From positions 1-16,116 of the forward strand of contig DAIOFH010000091.1 of assembly GCA_036745875.1 (NCBI GenBank): a stretch of 16,116 nucleotides of DNA. Direction: 5' to 3'. This document shows, in pieces, positions 15,486-16,116 of this stretch (its first letter is position 1; each line of letters begins with the position of its first letter). A model generated the notes under the pieces. It searched no databases and was not told the DNA's origin. It worked only from the letters and a program-made list of their open reading frames with translations. This DNA is from DAIOFH01 sp036745875. Lineage in GTDB: Bacteria; Planctomycetota; SZUA-567. The position numbers and the translations under genes were made by a program.

Positions 15486-15513
15486 AATATACTCAATGGG
15501 AGATCATTGTCAA
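15486..15513 (-). promoter_or_regulatory. Promoter of the HxlR-family gene
   Basis: On the minus strand a perfect TTGACA (15513-15508) is followed, 16 bases on, by TATATT (15491-15486, five of six to TATAAT). Downstream, TTAC-N11-GTAA (15444-15462) forms a short inverted repeat inside the leader that could be an operator; its inner bases pair poorly. Confidence 0.65.
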
Positions 15514-15532
15514 CTTCAGGAAGGCACCACTA

Positions 15533-15560
15533 CAACCAGCCGGAGGCTTCCGGCTGGTTG
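15533..15560 (-). terminator. Perfect 12-bp hairpin between the small monooxygenase-like gene and HxlR gene
   Basis: CAACCAGCCGGA (15533-15544) pairs perfectly with TCCGGCTGGTTG (15549-15560) around a four-base loop. On the minus strand it comes just after the stop of the 15576-15866 gene. No T-tract follows on either strand, so it may be a weak or factor-assisted terminator, or an mRNA 3'-end stabiliser. Confidence 0.5.
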
Positions 15561-15575
15561 CATGTTCTGGAAGTG

Positions 15576-15866
15576 CTAAAACACGCTGTATATTCTCACG
15601 TCCGGGTCGGACTTCCATAGTGGTTGCAGACCGACAAAAACATCGGTTTTGAACATGTCGGTCGCAAGGTATGCCTCGGCATTTTCCACGCTGTCGAAAC
15701 CGTGCAGAACCTGAACGTCTGTGTCGCGGACGAACAAATCCTTGGTCTTTGCCCCCCTGATCTGATCAAGGAAGGGCTTGCGGTAGTCGGTATAGACCTT
15801 GGCAGCGGCGGGCCGGTTTGCTTCGGGGATGTATAGGGTGATTTCGAGATAGGCTTTCGGTTCCAT
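15576..15866 (-). CDS. Small dimeric alpha/beta-barrel protein, antibiotic-biosynthesis-monooxygenase-like
   Basis: The 96-residue protein has the length and pattern of ABM/NIPSNAP-type ferredoxin-like folds: a first strand AYLEITLYIPEANR, a helix AKVYTDYRKPFLDQI, the strand TKDLFVRDTDVQVLHGFDS, a helix VENAEAYLATDMFKTDVF and the last strand PDVRIYSV. Such proteins include quinone-forming monooxygenases, haem-degrading enzymes and members without known activity. No catalytic residue identifies which. AAGGAG lies six bases before the chosen ATG at 15866; a start at 15890 lacks a comparable site. Association with the HxlR-type redox regulator suggests a role in handling quinones or electrophiles, which is inference. 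Confidence 0.65.
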   Translation of the reverse strand: MEPKAYLEITLYIPEANRPAAAKVYTDYRKPFLDQIRGAKTKDLFVRDTDVQVLHGFDSVENAEAYLATDMFKTDVFVGLQPLWKSDPDVRIYSVF

Positions 15867-15974
15867 TGTATTCTCCTTGATAAAAGTCATTGTTTTGAAA
15901 AGTGCCGCCAGTTCCGATTTTTGCAGTACAGCTGAGCGCGCGTCATATTGGAACTTTTACCGCATATTTCGCGA

Positions 15975-16023
15975 TTGGCAAGTAGGCACCTTTTCGTTAA
16001 TGTACTTACGTCAAGGTTAAGTA
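15975..16023. promoter_or_regulatory. Divergent control region with inverted repeat
   Basis: The gap 15867-16022 separates two divergent genes. TACTTA (16003-16008) and TAAGTA (16018-16023) form a perfect inverted repeat with a nine-base spacer, touching the ATG of the plus-strand gene. Overlapping -35-like boxes lie at about 15975-15980 (TTGGCA on plus; TTGCCA on minus one base over, followed by TAAAAG), but the -10 boxes are weak. TACT...AGTA-type repeats are known targets of HxlR regulators such as YodB. The neighbouring HxlR protein is therefore a candidate ligand. Confidence 0.4.
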
Positions 16024-16116
16024 TGAAAATTAGAGGAGGTTATGCAGGAAAGATTTTTATCTTTTCGGCCTCTTCAAAAGAATCTGTGGGCGTAATCCGG
16101 CATAGGCAATTCGCCC
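16023..16116 (+). CDS. Start of an unidentified protein, cut by the window end
   Basis: ATG at 16023 opens a frame that stays open to the end of the window (31 codons), beginning MKIRGGYAGKIFIF. AAGG lies six bases upstream. The GGYAGKI start faintly recalls the N-terminus of aldehyde ferredoxin oxidoreductases, but the next residues (SASSKESVGVIRHRQF) do not decide it. The downstream sequence would settle whether it is real. Confidence 0.45.
   Translation, partial: MKIRGGYAGKIFIFSASSKESVGVIRHRQFA

Noticed and set aside
16042..16095. Tiny 17-codon frame after GAGGAGG
   Set aside because: The ribosome site is only two bases from its ATG and it overlaps a longer open frame starting at 16023; it is kept only as a remote leader-peptide possibility.
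1..16116. CRISPR arrays, tRNA or rRNA genes, insertion sequences
   Set aside because: No regularly spaced repeats, cloverleaf-like segments, rRNA motifs, transposase motifs or terminal inverted repeats were seen.

Overview
The window (about 58% G+C by impression, sigma70-type promoters, hairpin/T-tract terminators, strong AGGAG-type ribosome sites) looks like a mesophilic bacterium. A probable envelope-associated polysaccharide lyase, tandem Sec-exported solute-binding proteins without lipoboxes, a flavodoxin and two redox/metal-looking regulators fit a diderm anaerobe, for instance a Desulfovibrio-like or Negativicutes-like lineage. No rRNA or conserved phylogenetic marker is present, so the lineage is a guess.

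Layout. (1) 1-190: a minus-strand-looking coding remnant without a plausible start. (2) 228-2735: a secreted, possibly lipid-anchored heparinase II/III-family protein, closed by a strong terminator. (3) 2953-3657: a MarR-family regulator with a very His-rich tail, behind a near-consensus promoter full of GGTACC palindromes; it shares a terminator zone with the convergent flavodoxin (3753-4244, minus). (4) 4519-9323: a tight three-gene unit encoding a CDP-glycerol glycerophosphotransferase-family enzyme, a 1000-residue fusion of a YidC/Oxa1-like domain, extra membrane helices and a sulfatase/LtaS-like domain, and a TagD-like cytidylyltransferase. (5) 9354-15054: without a visible terminator, two tandem paralogous solute-binding proteins, an ABC ATPase, a fused double permease and a YeiH-family membrane protein follow on the same strand. 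(6) 15051-15866, minus: an HxlR-family regulator with a CxxCxxCxxC tail and a small monooxygenase-like protein. (7) 16023-end: the start of another plus-strand gene.

The most interesting part is 4519-14031. The cytidylyltransferase should make a CDP-activated alcohol phosphate, the glycerophosphotransferase-like enzyme should use it on the cytoplasmic face, and the sulfatase-like domain of the fusion faces outward and could transfer or hydrolyse phospho-groups. The ABC importer belongs to the family that includes ferric, phosphonate and sugar-phosphate systems and might supply the precursor. Together they suggest a teichoic-acid-like or phospho-decorated surface polymer pathway in which a YidC-type insertase fold has been joined to a phosphotransferase. 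The family assignments are from motifs seen in the sequence; the pathway is inference.
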